The translations under genes were made by a program, and so were the position numbers. Shown in pieces: positions 34,471 to 42,582 of a stretch of 64,000 nt of DNA (the stretch's first letter is position 1; each line of letters starts with the position of its first letter). Under the pieces are notes generated by a model. The model had not been told where the DNA came from and searched no databases. It saw only the letters and a list, made by a program, of their open reading frames with translations. The stretch covers positions 7,564,001 through 7,628,000 of the forward strand of contig NZ_CP083590.1 in the NCBI RefSeq assembly GCF_020099395.1, in the 5' to 3' direction. This stretch comes from Streptomyces mobaraensis (GTDB taxonomy: Bacteria; Actinomycetota; Actinomycetes; Streptomycetales; Streptomycetaceae).

Positions 34471-35088
34471 ATGGACGTTTTGCGGCACCTCACCGCCCAT
34501 CTGGGACTCGACCTCGCGGCCGTCTGCCTGCTGACCTTCCGCATCTACCATCCGCGCCACGGGCGCCGGGACCTCGTCCCGCCCCTACTGGCGCTGAACG
34601 TCGGGCTGTTCACCGTCGTCCACGTCCTCGCCGCGACGGGGGGCGGCCACGGCGGGACCTCGCTGGGGCTCGGGCTGTTCGGCGTGCTGTCCCTGGTCAG
34701 GCTGCGGTCCGACGCCGTTCAGCAGGAGGAGGTCGGCTACTACTTCACCGCGATGGTCCTCGGCCTGCTCTGCGCGCTGCCGCACCTCTCGCTCCTGACG
34801 GCCGCGGCGCTCAGCGCCGTCCTGCTGCTCGTCGTCCACGCCGCGGACCACCCACGCCTGTTGGCCGGATCGCGCCGGGCCCTGGTCACCCTGGACACCG
34901 CGCACGGCGACCCCGACACTCTGCGGGCCGACCTCGCCCGAAGGCTCGGCGAGCCCGTGCACTGGGCGGTGCTGAACGTCGACTACGTCCGGGACCTGAC
35001 CGTCGTCGACGTGCGGTACCGCGAGCCCCTGCCGGCGCTCCCCGGGGTGAACGCGCACCGCGCCCAGCCCGTCGGCGAGGCGGCGTGA
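34471..35088 (+). CDS. DUF4956 membrane protein
   Basis: The 205-residue protein has three or four N-terminal membrane helices (VCLLTFRIYHPRHGRR, PPLLALNVGLFTVVHVLAAT, AMVLGLLCALPHLSLLTAAA) and a soluble C-terminal domain from about residue 130. It contains the family hallmark LFGVLSLVRLRSDAVQQEEV. ATG at 34471 follows AAGGGGG. DUF4956 genes typically sit beside VTC-domain polyphosphate polymerase-like genes, as here; the pair shares a GTGA overlap. The role in the pair is not established; a membrane partner for polyphosphate or an analogous polymer is inferred. Confidence 0.9.
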   Translation: MDVLRHLTAHLGLDLAAVCLLTFRIYHPRHGRRDLVPPLLALNVGLFTVVHVLAATGGGHGGTSLGLGLFGVLSLVRLRSDAVQQEEVGYYFTAMVLGLLCALPHLSLLTAAALSAVLLLVVHAADHPRLLAGSRRALVTLDTAHGDPDTLRADLARRLGEPVHWAVLNVDYVRDLTVVDVRYREPLPALPGVNAHRAQPVGEAA

Positions 35089-35915
35089 GCGGCATCGGAC
35101 AGATGGCGACGCTATCGGCCGGCGTCCGCGGCATCCGGGCCGCCGCCGACGCCGCCTCCCCCGTCTCCCTCACCGAACTCAACGCACGCGCCGGGCTCCT
35201 CACCCGCTTCGACCGCTCCTACCTGCTCCCCACGGAGGTCTTCCTGCGGCTGGCCGAACGGCTGACGGACCCGCGGCGCCCCGGCGGCCCCTTCCGCGCC
35301 CTGACGATCGACGGGCGGCGCGCCTTCCGCTACCACTCCGTCTACTACGACACTCCGGGACTCCGCTCCTTCCACGACCACCGCCAGGGCCGCAGACTCC
35401 GGTTCAAGATCCGTGAGCGGGTGTACGAGGACTCGGGCGAGCGGCAGTTCGAGATCAAGCTCAAGGGACGGCGCGGCGACACCGTCAAACACCGCAGCGC
35501 CCTGACGGACGGCGCCGGCCCGCTCGACGCCCGCCACCGCTCCTTCCTCGCGGGCACGCTGCGCCGCGCCTACGGCATCGAACCCCCCGCCGCGCTCACC
35601 CCGTCCGTCACCACGGACTATCTGCGCACCACCCTGGTGGCCGACGGCGAGCGCGTCACCTGCGACGCCGGGCTGGTCTGCGGCGATCTGCGGACAGGGC
35701 GGACGGTGCACTGCGACACGGACCTCGTCCTCGTCGAGACCAAGTCGGCCGGCCATCTCACCGACGCGGACCGGCTGTTGCACTCCTACGGGGAGCGCTC
35801 TGCGACCTTCACCAAGTACTGCGGCGGGCTCGCGGCCCTGCGCCCGGGCCTGCCCGCCAACCAGTGGCGCCGCGCCGCACGCCGAGCGTTCGGGGCCGCC
35901 TACGGGCCCCACTGA
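35085..35915 (+). CDS. VTC-domain protein (polyphosphate polymerase-like)
   Basis: The 276-residue cytosolic protein has the tunnel-fold VTC/CYTH-like features: RFDRSYLLP, HSVYYDTPGLRSFHDH, RLRFKIRERVY, ERQFEIKLKGRRG and a late LVETKSAG, the basic and acidic residues expected to line the polymer tunnel and bind metal. Yeast Vtc4 makes polyphosphate from ATP using this domain; bacterial stand-alone VTC proteins are assumed similar. GTG at 35085 overlaps the DUF4956 stop (GTGA); ATG at 35103 is an alternative. A CotH kinase gene, often present in such loci, is absent. Confidence 0.88.
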   Translation: MSGIGQMATLSAGVRGIRAAADAASPVSLTELNARAGLLTRFDRSYLLPTEVFLRLAERLTDPRRPGGPFRALTIDGRRAFRYHSVYYDTPGLRSFHDHRQGRRLRFKIRERVYEDSGERQFEIKLKGRRGDTVKHRSALTDGAGPLDARHRSFLAGTLRRAYGIEPPAALTPSVTTDYLRTTLVADGERVTCDAGLVCGDLRTGRTVHCDTDLVLVETKSAGHLTDADRLLHSYGERSATFTKYCGGLAALRPGLPANQWRRAARRAFGAAYGPH

Positions 35916-36031
35916 GACAGGGGGCCGCGGCCGCGGCCCGGTCCCCAAACCACCCAGCTCCTCCACCACCCGATCCCTCAACCACCCACTCGCGCCGCGC
36001 TCCGACGATTCCCGGGAGGCATGCGGCCCGC

Positions 36032-36616
36032 TCACTTCCCCGGAAAGGCCCGCATCGCGATGTCGACGGCGCCCTCCAGGTCGCCGGAGGTCGCGCCGGA
36101 GGTCGCCTGGACGGCGATGCCGTACCAGAGGAGGCAGACGTAGCGGGCCAGGTCGTCGGCGTCGGTGCCGGCGGGCAGGTCGCCGTCGCGGACGGCCTGC
36201 TCGAAGCGCTCGCGCAGGGCGTCCTCCGCGGCGTGCCGCCGCGCGGCCGCCTCGGCGCGGACAGCGCCGGACGCGCCCCCGGTGGCCAGGGCCCCGTGCA
36301 CCATGAGGCAGCCGGGGCCGTCCTCCCCGGTGGTGGCCGCGATGGTGCCGCGCAGCAGGGTCTCGGTGGCGGTACGGGCGGTGGGCTGCCGGAGCGCGTC
36401 CCGCACATGGAGGGCCGTCTCCATGTAGCGGTCGAGCACCTTCCGGAACAGCGCCTCCTTGTTGCCGTAGGCGGCGTACAGGCTGGGCCGGCTGATGCCC
36501 ATCGCCTCGGTGAGGTCCGACAGCGCGGTGCCCTCGTACCCCTGGCGCCAGAACACGCGCAGGGCGCGGTCGAGCCGTTCGTCGAGGTCGAATTCGCGCG
36601 GGCGTCCGGGCGTCAT
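36032..36616 (-). CDS. TetR/AcrR family regulator
   Basis: The 194-residue protein starts at ATG 36616. N-terminal helix-turn-helix: GRPREFDLDERLDRALRVFW then GYEGTALSDLTEAMGISRPS and LYAAYGNKEALF, the classic TetR signature. The C-terminal domain carries CLMVHGALATGG, common in regulators of reactive-electrophile or oxidoreductase genes. Divergent from the SDR gene; the shared 88-bp interval holds a strong palindromic operator, so autoregulation and repression of the SDR gene are likely. Confidence 0.92.
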   Translation of the reverse strand: MTPGRPREFDLDERLDRALRVFWRQGYEGTALSDLTEAMGISRPSLYAAYGNKEALFRKVLDRYMETALHVRDALRQPTARTATETLLRGTIAATTGEDGPGCLMVHGALATGGASGAVRAEAAARRHAAEDALRERFEQAVRDGDLPAGTDADDLARYVCLLWYGIAVQATSGATSGDLEGAVDIAMRAFPGK

Positions 36617-36634
36617 GAGGCTGCCTCCGTCGAA

Positions 36635-36690
36635 GTTCTGTACTGAACGGTATGGTAGCGTCCCCGTTCAGTACCGATCGGTACAGAACT
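36635..36690. promoter_or_regulatory. TetR operator region between divergent TetR and SDR genes
   Basis: GTTCTGTACTGAACGG (36635-36650) is mirrored by a second block starting CCGTTCAGTACCG (36664) and ending CGGTACAGAAC (36689). Within the right block TACCGATCGGTA (36672-36683) is a perfect 12-bp palindrome. The arrangement offers two operator sites covering both divergent promoters, well suited to the adjacent TetR protein. Confidence 0.75.
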
Positions 36691-36703
36691 AGGGAGGGTT
36701 TCC

Positions 36704-37498
36704 ATGGTCCCCACGAGCACCACACCCACCAAGAGCGCCCCGGCCCCTCGCGAGCGGCGACTGGCCGGCCAGGTCGCACTGGTCACCGGAGGATCAAGGG
36801 GCATCGGAGCGGCCACCGCACGCATGCTCGCCGAGGCGGGGGCGGACGTCGCGATCTCCTACGCCGCGTCGGCCGCCCGGGCCGAGGACGTGGTCGGCGA
36901 ACTGACCGCCCTCGGCGTCCGGGCCGCCGCCCACCGCGCCGACCAGGCGGACCCCGAGCAGGTCGCCCGGCTGGTCGCCACCGTCGCCGAGGACTTCGGC
37001 CGGCTGGACATCCTCGTCAACAACGCCGGAGTGATCGCCTCCGGCACGGTCGGCGACCCGGCCGCGGACACCGCCGCGCTCGACCGCCAGTACGAGGTCA
37101 ACGTCGGCGGCGTCGTGGCCGCCATCCGCGCCGCCGCCGGCCTGCTCTCCGACGACGGCCGCGTCATCACCATCGGCTCCAACCTCGCCGCCCGCACCGC
37201 CTTCCCCGGCGTCGCCGACTACGCGGCGGGCAAGGCGGCGGTCGTCGGATACAGCAAGGGCGCCGCGCGGGACCTGGCACCCCGGGGCATCACCGTCAAC
37301 GTCGTCGCGGCCGGCTCCACGGCCACCGATATGAACCCGCAGGACGGCCCGACGGCCGACCGCCAGCGGTCCACCAACGCACTGGGCCGCTACGCCCGCC
37401 CCGAGGAGATCGCCGCCGGAGTCCTCTTCCTCGCCGACCCCGCCGCCTCCTTCGTCACCGGCACCGTGCTCACCATCGACGGCGGCAGCCTGGCGTAA
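36704..37498 (+). CDS. SDR family NAD(P)-dependent oxidoreductase
   Basis: The 264-residue classical short-chain dehydrogenase has cofactor motif TGGSRGIG (28-35), NNAG (106-109), catalytic Ser159, Tyr173 and Lys177 (YAAGK), and a conserved end FVTGTVLTIDGGSLA. The basic residue after the glycine motif favours NADPH. It is the likely target of the divergent TetR repressor, an arrangement common for inducible detoxifying reductases. ATG at 36704 has AGGGAGG upstream. Confidence 0.93.
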   Translation: MVPTSTTPTKSAPAPRERRLAGQVALVTGGSRGIGAATARMLAEAGADVAISYAASAARAEDVVGELTALGVRAAAHRADQADPEQVARLVATVAEDFGRLDILVNNAGVIASGTVGDPAADTAALDRQYEVNVGGVVAAIRAAAGLLSDDGRVITIGSNLAARTAFPGVADYAAGKAAVVGYSKGAARDLAPRGITVNVVAAGSTATDMNPQDGPTADRQRSTNALGRYARPEEIAAGVLFLADPAASFVTGTVLTIDGGSLA

Positions 37499-37542
37499 CC
37501 CGGGACCGCCCGGCGCGACGGGGACACCCCCAGCCGTCCCGC

Positions 37543-38517
37543 TCAGCGTTCGACCGGCAGAAGAGCGCCGGCCCGCTTCACCGTGCGGATCACCGGAGCC
37601 GTCTCCATCGTGCGGATCGCGTTCAACGAGGCGATCCGCTCGCTCAGATACCGCGCGAGATCGAGGGCGTTCCGGCAGTTGACGGCCGCGAGCAGATTCG
37701 TCGGACCCGTGGTCCGGGCGACGAGCGAGACTTCGGGATGGCGGGCCATCGCGGAGGCGACGGCGGTGAGTTCGGAGGGCCGTACGGACATCCACAGGCG
37801 GGCTTCGCTGCGGAAGCCCAGTACGGCCGGTGGGATGTCGAGGAGGAAGGTCAGGACACCGGCCCGCCGCAGGGCGGTGATCCTCCGTCTCACGGTCGAT
37901 TCGGAAGCACCGGCCGCCACGGCGAGCTCGGCGTGACTCGACCGCCCGTCCCGCGACAGCAGTTCCAGGAGCCGGCGATCCACGGGCTCCAGGGAGACCT
38001 CGCCGACTCCGATGGTCGGAGGCGTGAACAGCGCCGTCCGCTCCGGCGTAAGGCACGCGATCCCGGCCCAGTCGCCGGGCAGGGCGTGGTGGTCGAGGAG
38101 CAGGTGGGCGGAGACGGAGGTGACGCGCCCGGTCCTGGGCAGCTTGTGCAGCAGCAGTGCTTCGCTCTCCTCCGTGGTGGATGTCCGGACACCGCACGAG
38201 ATTTCCGTGCCGCCGGAGAGCAGATGGACGTAGGAGGTGTCGGGGCGGGCGGCGAGCGCCCTGGCGATGGCGGTCGCCGCGTCGGGGGTGCGGTGCAGCC
38301 GGATGGTCCAGGCACTGTGCCCGAGGCGGGCGCCGTTGAGGGCGCCCACCACACGCAGGATGCCCGCGGCGCGCAGCCGGCGGTACCTGCGGGCGACGGT
38401 GTTCTCGGACACGCCGAGCGCTCGGCCGACGAGACGGAACGGGGCGCGCCCGTCGATCTGCAGGGCATGGACCAGCCCCCGGTCCACCTCGTCCAGCCTG
38501 ACGGTATCCCCCTTCAC
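37543..38517 (-). CDS. AsnC/Lrp family regulator, tandem two-HTH form
   Basis: The 324-residue protein contains two Lrp-type helix-turn-helix modules: RLDEVDRGLVHALQIDGRAP then FRLVGRALGVSENTVARRYR near the N-terminus, and LEPVDRRLLELLSRDGRSSH then AELAVAAGASESTVRRRITA near 170. Each is followed by a ligand-binding AsnC region. Such duplicated forms are usual in actinomycetes and act as pseudo-dimers. Start is uncertain: GTG at 38517 gives a typical N-terminus but has no good ribosome site. It is divergent from the MFS gene 106 bp away and probably controls it. Confidence 0.88.
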   Translation of the reverse strand: MKGDTVRLDEVDRGLVHALQIDGRAPFRLVGRALGVSENTVARRYRRLRAAGILRVVGALNGARLGHSAWTIRLHRTPDAATAIARALAARPDTSYVHLLSGGTEISCGVRTSTTEESEALLLHKLPRTGRVTSVSAHLLLDHHALPGDWAGIACLTPERTALFTPPTIGVGEVSLEPVDRRLLELLSRDGRSSHAELAVAAGASESTVRRRITALRRAGVLTFLLDIPPAVLGFRSEARLWMSVRPSELTAVASAMARHPEVSLVARTTGPTNLLAAVNCRNALDLARYLSERIASLNAIRTMETAPVIRTVKRAGALLPVER

Positions 38518-38623
38518 GGGGGACGAGTGTGCCAGTATCCGGCGCGCGGGACGGGCCGGATGGCTGATCAGGGTGCCGGTCCCGACCGTGGAGGCAACCG
38601 ACAAGCTCCATGGAGGAAGCCCC

Positions 38624-40018
38624 ATGCGCAAGTGGTGGCCGTTGGCGGCCGTCTGCCTCGGCACGTTCCTGTTCCTGCTCGACACCACCGTGTTGACCGT
38701 CGCCCTGCCCGACATCGGGGACGACCTGTCCGCTCCGCTGCCCGCCCTGCAGTGGGTGGTGACCGTTTACCCACTGGTTCTGGCCGTTTCGCTGCTCACC
38801 ATGGGGGCGTTGGCCGACCGGCACGGTGCGCGCGCCGTGTACGTGGCCGGCCTGACGGTCTTCGGCCTCGCCTCCCTGGCGTGCGGCCTGGCCTCGGACA
38901 CGGGGGTGCTGATCACGGCCCGTGCGGTGCAGGGCATCGGCGGCGCGGCGATGGCCGTGACCACCTTCGCCCTGATCGGCGCCGTCTACCGGGGCCCCGA
39001 CATGGGACGGGCGATGGGAGTCTTCGGGGCGGTGACCGGCCTGGCCGCCGCGGTCGGGCCGATGCTCGGCGGTGTCCTCACCCAGTACCTCGGCTGGCGG
39101 GCGGTCTTCTTCCTCAACCTCCCCCTCGTCGCCGTCACCGTCGCACTGTCCCTGCGCGTCCTGACGGCCGGGCGGCCGGATGCCGGGATCCGCGTCGACC
39201 TGCCGGGAACGGTCGCCTTCGCGGTCTGCGCGGGATCGCTGGCCTACGCCCTGACGCGGGCCGGCGAAGACGGCTGGACATCCCCGGCGGCACTCGGGCT
39301 GCCGGCCCTGGCCGCCCTCGCCTTCGCCGTCTTCGTCCGCGTCGAACTGCGCCGCAGCGCGCCGCTGTTGGACGTGCGGCTGTTCACCCGGGCGTCCTTC
39401 TCCGCGGTGATGACGTGCGTGATCGCCTCCACGGCCGCCTTCGCGGCGCTCGTCTACACCTCGTTGTGTCTGCGGTCGGGGCTCGGCCTGGGGCCGGTAC
39501 GTGCCGGGCTCGCGCTCATGCCCCTCGCCTTGGCCTCGTTCGTCACCTCACTGATCGGCGGCCGTAGGCTGCACGGAAAGCCTCCGCGCGTGGTCCTCTC
39601 CGCAGGTCTGCTGCTGAACGGGGCCGGCTGCGCGCTGCAGGCGGGGCTGCGCGCCGACTCGTCCGCCGCGTCCCTGGCCGTAGGACTCGCCGTCACCGGC
39701 GTCGGGGTGGGACTGACGGGGCCGGTCATGGGCACCGCGGTCTTCGCGGCGTTCCCGGCCGAGCGGTCCGGCATGGCGGCCGGCGCCATGACGACCTTCC
39801 GGCAACTGGGGCAGACGCTCTGGGTCGCCGCCTTCGGCGTCCTGTTCCAACATGGCGGTGGCCCCATGGCCGACGGCCTGAACCGGGTCCTGGTGGCCAC
39901 CGCGGCGGTCGGCGTCGCCGGTTCCGTCCTCGCCTGGTTCTCCGTGGCGGAACCGGCGGGGGAGAAGGACGCGCTGCCGCCCGCCCGCCGGGATCACACC
40001 GGTTCGCGGCCGCGGTGA
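38624..40018 (+). CDS. MFS transporter, DHA2 (14-TMS) drug-efflux type
   Basis: The 464-residue membrane protein starts at ATG 38624 behind GGAGGAAG. It has the DHA2 motif D1 in TMS1 (LDTTVLTVALPDIGDDL), motif A in the loop after TMS2 (GALADRHGARAVYVAG), and motif C-like GAVTGLAAAVGPMLGGVL in TMS5, with 13-14 hydrophobic segments. It is expected to be a proton-driven exporter of small molecules or drugs at the cell membrane. Divergent from a two-HTH AsnC regulator that likely senses its substrate. Confidence 0.92.
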   Translation: MRKWWPLAAVCLGTFLFLLDTTVLTVALPDIGDDLSAPLPALQWVVTVYPLVLAVSLLTMGALADRHGARAVYVAGLTVFGLASLACGLASDTGVLITARAVQGIGGAAMAVTTFALIGAVYRGPDMGRAMGVFGAVTGLAAAVGPMLGGVLTQYLGWRAVFFLNLPLVAVTVALSLRVLTAGRPDAGIRVDLPGTVAFAVCAGSLAYALTRAGEDGWTSPAALGLPALAALAFAVFVRVELRRSAPLLDVRLFTRASFSAVMTCVIASTAAFAALVYTSLCLRSGLGLGPVRAGLALMPLALASFVTSLIGGRRLHGKPPRVVLSAGLLLNGAGCALQAGLRADSSAASLAVGLAVTGVGVGLTGPVMGTAVFAAFPAERSGMAAGAMTTFRQLGQTLWVAAFGVLFQHGGGPMADGLNRVLVATAAVGVAGSVLAWFSVAEPAGEKDALPPARRDHTGSRPR

Positions 40019-40048
40019 TCCCCGCGTCGGGGAGGGGCGCGCCGGGTG

Positions 40049-40666
40049 CTACTCCGCCCCCGTCTCCGCCGAAGCCGCAGGGAACGCCCCGCCGACGAGG
40101 GGGAACAGCCGGTTGATCGCGGCCACGGCCACGGCGCCCCGGGGGCGCGCCGCCGGGTCCTCGTCGCGGTCGCGGTAGGCGGCGAACAAGCGGCGGACGG
40201 ACGAGGTGAGTTCGGCGGCCTCCGCCGGGGTGAGGTGGAGGACGGCGCTGAAGGAGTCGTCCCGCTGCCACTCCGCCGGCGCCTGGTGCCGGTGGGTCAG
40301 CCACTGCCGGTAGCTCTCGTCCTCCAGCCCGCGGGCGAGGGCCGGGAACGCTTCCGGTTCGTCGTGTTCGGCCTGCGGGGGCCGGCCGGACGGTTCGGGC
40401 GAGCCCCAGCGCAGCCGCCACGGCCGGGCCCGGCCGCCCTGGTGCGGGACCTCCTCGATGAGGCCGTGCCGGGCGAGCTGACGCAGGTGGAAGGAGCAGA
40501 GGCCGGAACTGTGGCCGAGGCGGACGGCGGCCTCGGTGGAGGTGAGGGTGCCGGCCTCGGCCAGGAGGTCCAGCAGCGCGATCCGGACGGGGTGGTCGGG
40601 AAGGGAGCGCGGGGCGCGGTCCGGCGGGGGACCGGCGGGTGTGGTTCGAGGGTTTTGATCACTCAC
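40049..40666 (-). CDS. ArsR/SmtB-type winged-helix regulator
   Basis: The 205-residue protein has an N-terminal winged helix: HPVRIALLDLLAEAGTLTST then EAAVRLGHSSGLCSFHLRQL and ARHGLIEEV, matching ArsR-like HTH_20 proteins. The C-terminal part of about 110 residues (AEWQRDDSFSAVLHLTPAEA) is shared with larger actinomycete members and lacks a visible metal-binding cluster. GTG at 40666 has no strong ribosome site; the operator lies on the start itself, which could permit tight autoregulation. Divergent from a peptide deformylase gene. Confidence 0.88.
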   Translation of the reverse strand: MSDQNPRTTPAGPPPDRAPRSLPDHPVRIALLDLLAEAGTLTSTEAAVRLGHSSGLCSFHLRQLARHGLIEEVPHQGGRARPWRLRWGSPEPSGRPPQAEHDEPEAFPALARGLEDESYRQWLTHRHQAPAEWQRDDSFSAVLHLTPAEAAELTSSVRRLFAAYRDRDEDPAARPRGAVAVAAINRLFPLVGGAFPAASAETGAE

Positions 40667-40692
40667 TTTGCAAAGGGTGCTACTTTGCAAAG
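40666..40692. promoter_or_regulatory. Paired CTTTGCAAAG palindromes, ArsR operator
   Basis: CTTTGCAAAG, a perfect 10-bp palindrome, occurs at 40666-40675 and 40683-40692, 17 bp start to start, overlapping the regulator's own start codon and lying upstream of the deformylase gene. The AT-rich palindromes stand out in this GC-rich DNA and fit two dimer sites for the ArsR-type protein. Confidence 0.75.
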
Positions 40693-40769
40693 CATCTGGC
40701 AACCTGTCAGACGGCCGGACCGGCACCCCGCGTCCCGCCGGCGGCACACACGGAAGGCGTTGATCGTTC

Positions 40770-41429
40770 ATGGCTCTTGGTTTCGGTGACACCGCGCGGG
40801 ACCGCCGCGTACGCGTGCAGGGCGAGCCCGTCGCGTCGTACCCGCGCCTCGCCCCCGAGGTGGAACGCGGCGCGGTGCGCCGGATCACCGTGGTCGGGGA
40901 GGAGGTCCTGCACCGTCCGTGCCGGGAGGTGACCCGGTTCGGCACTCCCGAACTGGCGGCGCTGATCGACGACATGTTCGCCACCAACCAGGCGGCCGAC
41001 GGCGCCGGACTCGCCGCCAACCAAGTCGGCGTGGACCTGCGCCTGTTCGTCTGGGACATCACGGACGAGTGGGGCGTCCGCCACGTCGGGCACATAGCCA
41101 ACCCCGTCCTGGACGAGGTGCCCGCCGAACACCGCCGCCTGGTGGACGAATCCGAGGGCTGCCTCTCCGTCCCCGGCCCCTACCGCGTCGTGCCACGCCC
41201 CGACCGCGCCGTCGTGCGGGGCCGTGACAAGAACGGCGATCCGCTGGTGATCGAGGGCAGGGGCTACTTCGCCCGCTGCCTCCAGCACGAGACCGACCAC
41301 CTCAACGGCCGCCTGTACCTGGACCGGTTGACGCGGCGGGAACGGAAGTCCGCCCTCCGCGAGATGGAGGACGCCCGGGACGAGGTCTTCGCCCGGCGCG
41401 CCGCCGCGGCGAGAAGCCTCGGCAAGTGA
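40770..41429 (+). CDS. def: Peptide deformylase
   Basis: The 219-residue protein has all three deformylase motifs: GAGLAANQVG at 78-87 (Pro to Asn in the usual GxGLAAPQxG), EGCLSVPG with metal ligand Cys131, and QHETDHLNG with His173, Glu174 and His177. It removes the N-formyl group from nascent proteins in the cytosol. ATG at 40770. No fmt (methionyl-tRNA formyltransferase) gene adjoins it and it is divergent from an ArsR-type regulator with paired operators, so it is likely a regulated extra paralogue, perhaps for stress or for resistance to deformylase inhibitors, rather than the housekeeping copy. Confidence 0.93.
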   Translation: MALGFGDTARDRRVRVQGEPVASYPRLAPEVERGAVRRITVVGEEVLHRPCREVTRFGTPELAALIDDMFATNQAADGAGLAANQVGVDLRLFVWDITDEWGVRHVGHIANPVLDEVPAEHRRLVDESEGCLSVPGPYRVVPRPDRAVVRGRDKNGDPLVIEGRGYFARCLQHETDHLNGRLYLDRLTRRERKSALREMEDARDEVFARRAAAARSLGK

Positions 41430-41482
41430 CGCGCGGGACGGACCGTGAGACGGACCCGCGCCCGTCTCCCTCAGCTTGTTCT

Positions 41483-41610
41483 TTATGGTCTGAGTAGGTT
41501 TCGTTCGGTAATGCTTTCTGGTCGTTTCGCGGTCTTGCCCACGTCGTAGCGGGTGGCGGGGCGTCGGTTCTTCGAGCCGGGTGGCCGTCCCGGCCCGTGC
41601 CCCCAAACCC
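41483..41610 (-). pseudogene. Transposase C-terminal remnant (IS701-like)
   Basis: Minus strand reads GHGPGRPPGSKNRRPATRYD, then VGKTAKRPESITERNLLRP and a TAA stop at 41483. The RPPGSKNRxPAxRxDVGKTxKR block is the basic C-terminal tail of a widespread Streptomyces transposase family (IS701-like). Everything upstream of about 41610 is lost. It marks the left edge of a run of broken genes reaching 43345. Confidence 0.65.
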
Positions 41611-41742
41611 TCAACACCTGGACCAGGAAGACCGCTTGGCTCCTAGAATCGCCGTCCCACGACCCGCTAGGACGTCGGGAAGACGACCAGACGGCCCTAG
41701 AACATCATCGAACGCGACAGCCTCAGAGGTCAGAAGACGTGC

Positions 41743-42165
41743 TCAGTGCCCACGCTGGTCCAGGACGCGATCCCGGTATGCGCGCCAAGCATCGAAAGCC
41801 GACTGGGCGCAGTCCGCGGTGAGGAAGTCTCCCGACCCGGTCTCGAAGGCCCGTGCTTTCAACGCATCGGCGACCGCGAGGGCAGCGTGAGCTGCTGCTT
41901 CGCTGTCGCCATGGATGAAGAGACTGACTCCGGCGACCGGGGCGTCATCAGCCTCGTTGACCGGGGTACTGATGGAGAAGCCGGGCCCCTCGTAGTCGCC
42001 CCAACCATTCTGCGAATACTCGATGCCCGGCAACACATCCGCAAGGACACCGCGAACGTCGCGGCCCGCGCCCAGGCTCGGTGGCTCCCAGTCCTCGGGG
42101 ATCTCGTCTATCGCCTCGGCCTCGGGCGGAAACCGCATGATGAATACATCCCAGCTCACCCGCAC
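41743..42165 (-). CDS. Hypothetical protein (SWDVFIMRFP-type)
   Basis: The 140-residue acidic protein opens SWDVFIMRFPPEAEAIDEIP then EDWEPPSLG and ends DAWRAYRDRVLDQRGH; the middle has NGWGDYEGPGFSISTPV and a GVSLFIHGD strand. This pattern is one I associate with small Streptomyces proteins near rearranged loci and SUKH/immunity-like genes, but no function can be stated. GTG at 42165 or 42159 as start; neither has a strong ribosome site. It sits between a transposase remnant and a truncated LysR gene. Confidence 0.7.
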   Translation of the reverse strand: MRVSWDVFIMRFPPEAEAIDEIPEDWEPPSLGAGRDVRGVLADVLPGIEYSQNGWGDYEGPGFSISTPVNEADDAPVAGVSLFIHGDSEAAAHAALAVADALKARAFETGSGDFLTADCAQSAFDAWRAYRDRVLDQRGH

Positions 42166-42229
42166 AATCTACGTGCCAGCACTGACACTCAGCCCGGCAC
42201 TGAGCCAGCCGCCTGGTTAAAGGACAGGC

Positions 42230-42570
42230 TCAGCGCGACCGCGCCCCCGCCGCCCGGTCCACGGCCTCGCGGTCCGGCTCGGGCAGCCACCACTCGCGGT
42301 CGGGGAGGCGGTGCCAGCCGTGGTCCCGGGCGTAGGTATGGACGAGTTCGAGGGTGCGGTCCAGCACGGGTGACGCGCCGGTGGCCGGGTGCCAGACGGC
42401 GTGCCACGGATAGAGCGGTACAGGGTCGGTCAGGGGGCGGGCGGTCAGCCCGTCGGGGAGCCGCCCGGTCGTGAGGCCGAAGGAGGGGTAGCCGCGGGCG
42501 GCGACCATGGCGTGGATGGCGGCGCGCCCGTGCCCGCGGACCCGCAGCGCGACGGGGAGCCCGAATCGTC
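42230..42570 (-). pseudogene. LysR-type regulator, C-terminal fragment
   Basis: The frame reads FGLPVALRVRGHGRAAIHAM, then VAARGYPSFGL, PVPLYPWHAVWHPATGASPV and ends WLPEPDREAVDRAAGARSR, matching the last third of the LysR substrate-binding domain. There is no helix-turn-helix: homology stops near 42570, where a fragment of a different gene on the other strand begins at 42583. The ATG at 42508 could give a 92-residue protein but without DNA binding. Gene truncated by rearrangement. Confidence 0.6.
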
Positions 42571-42582
42571 GGCTCGACGACC

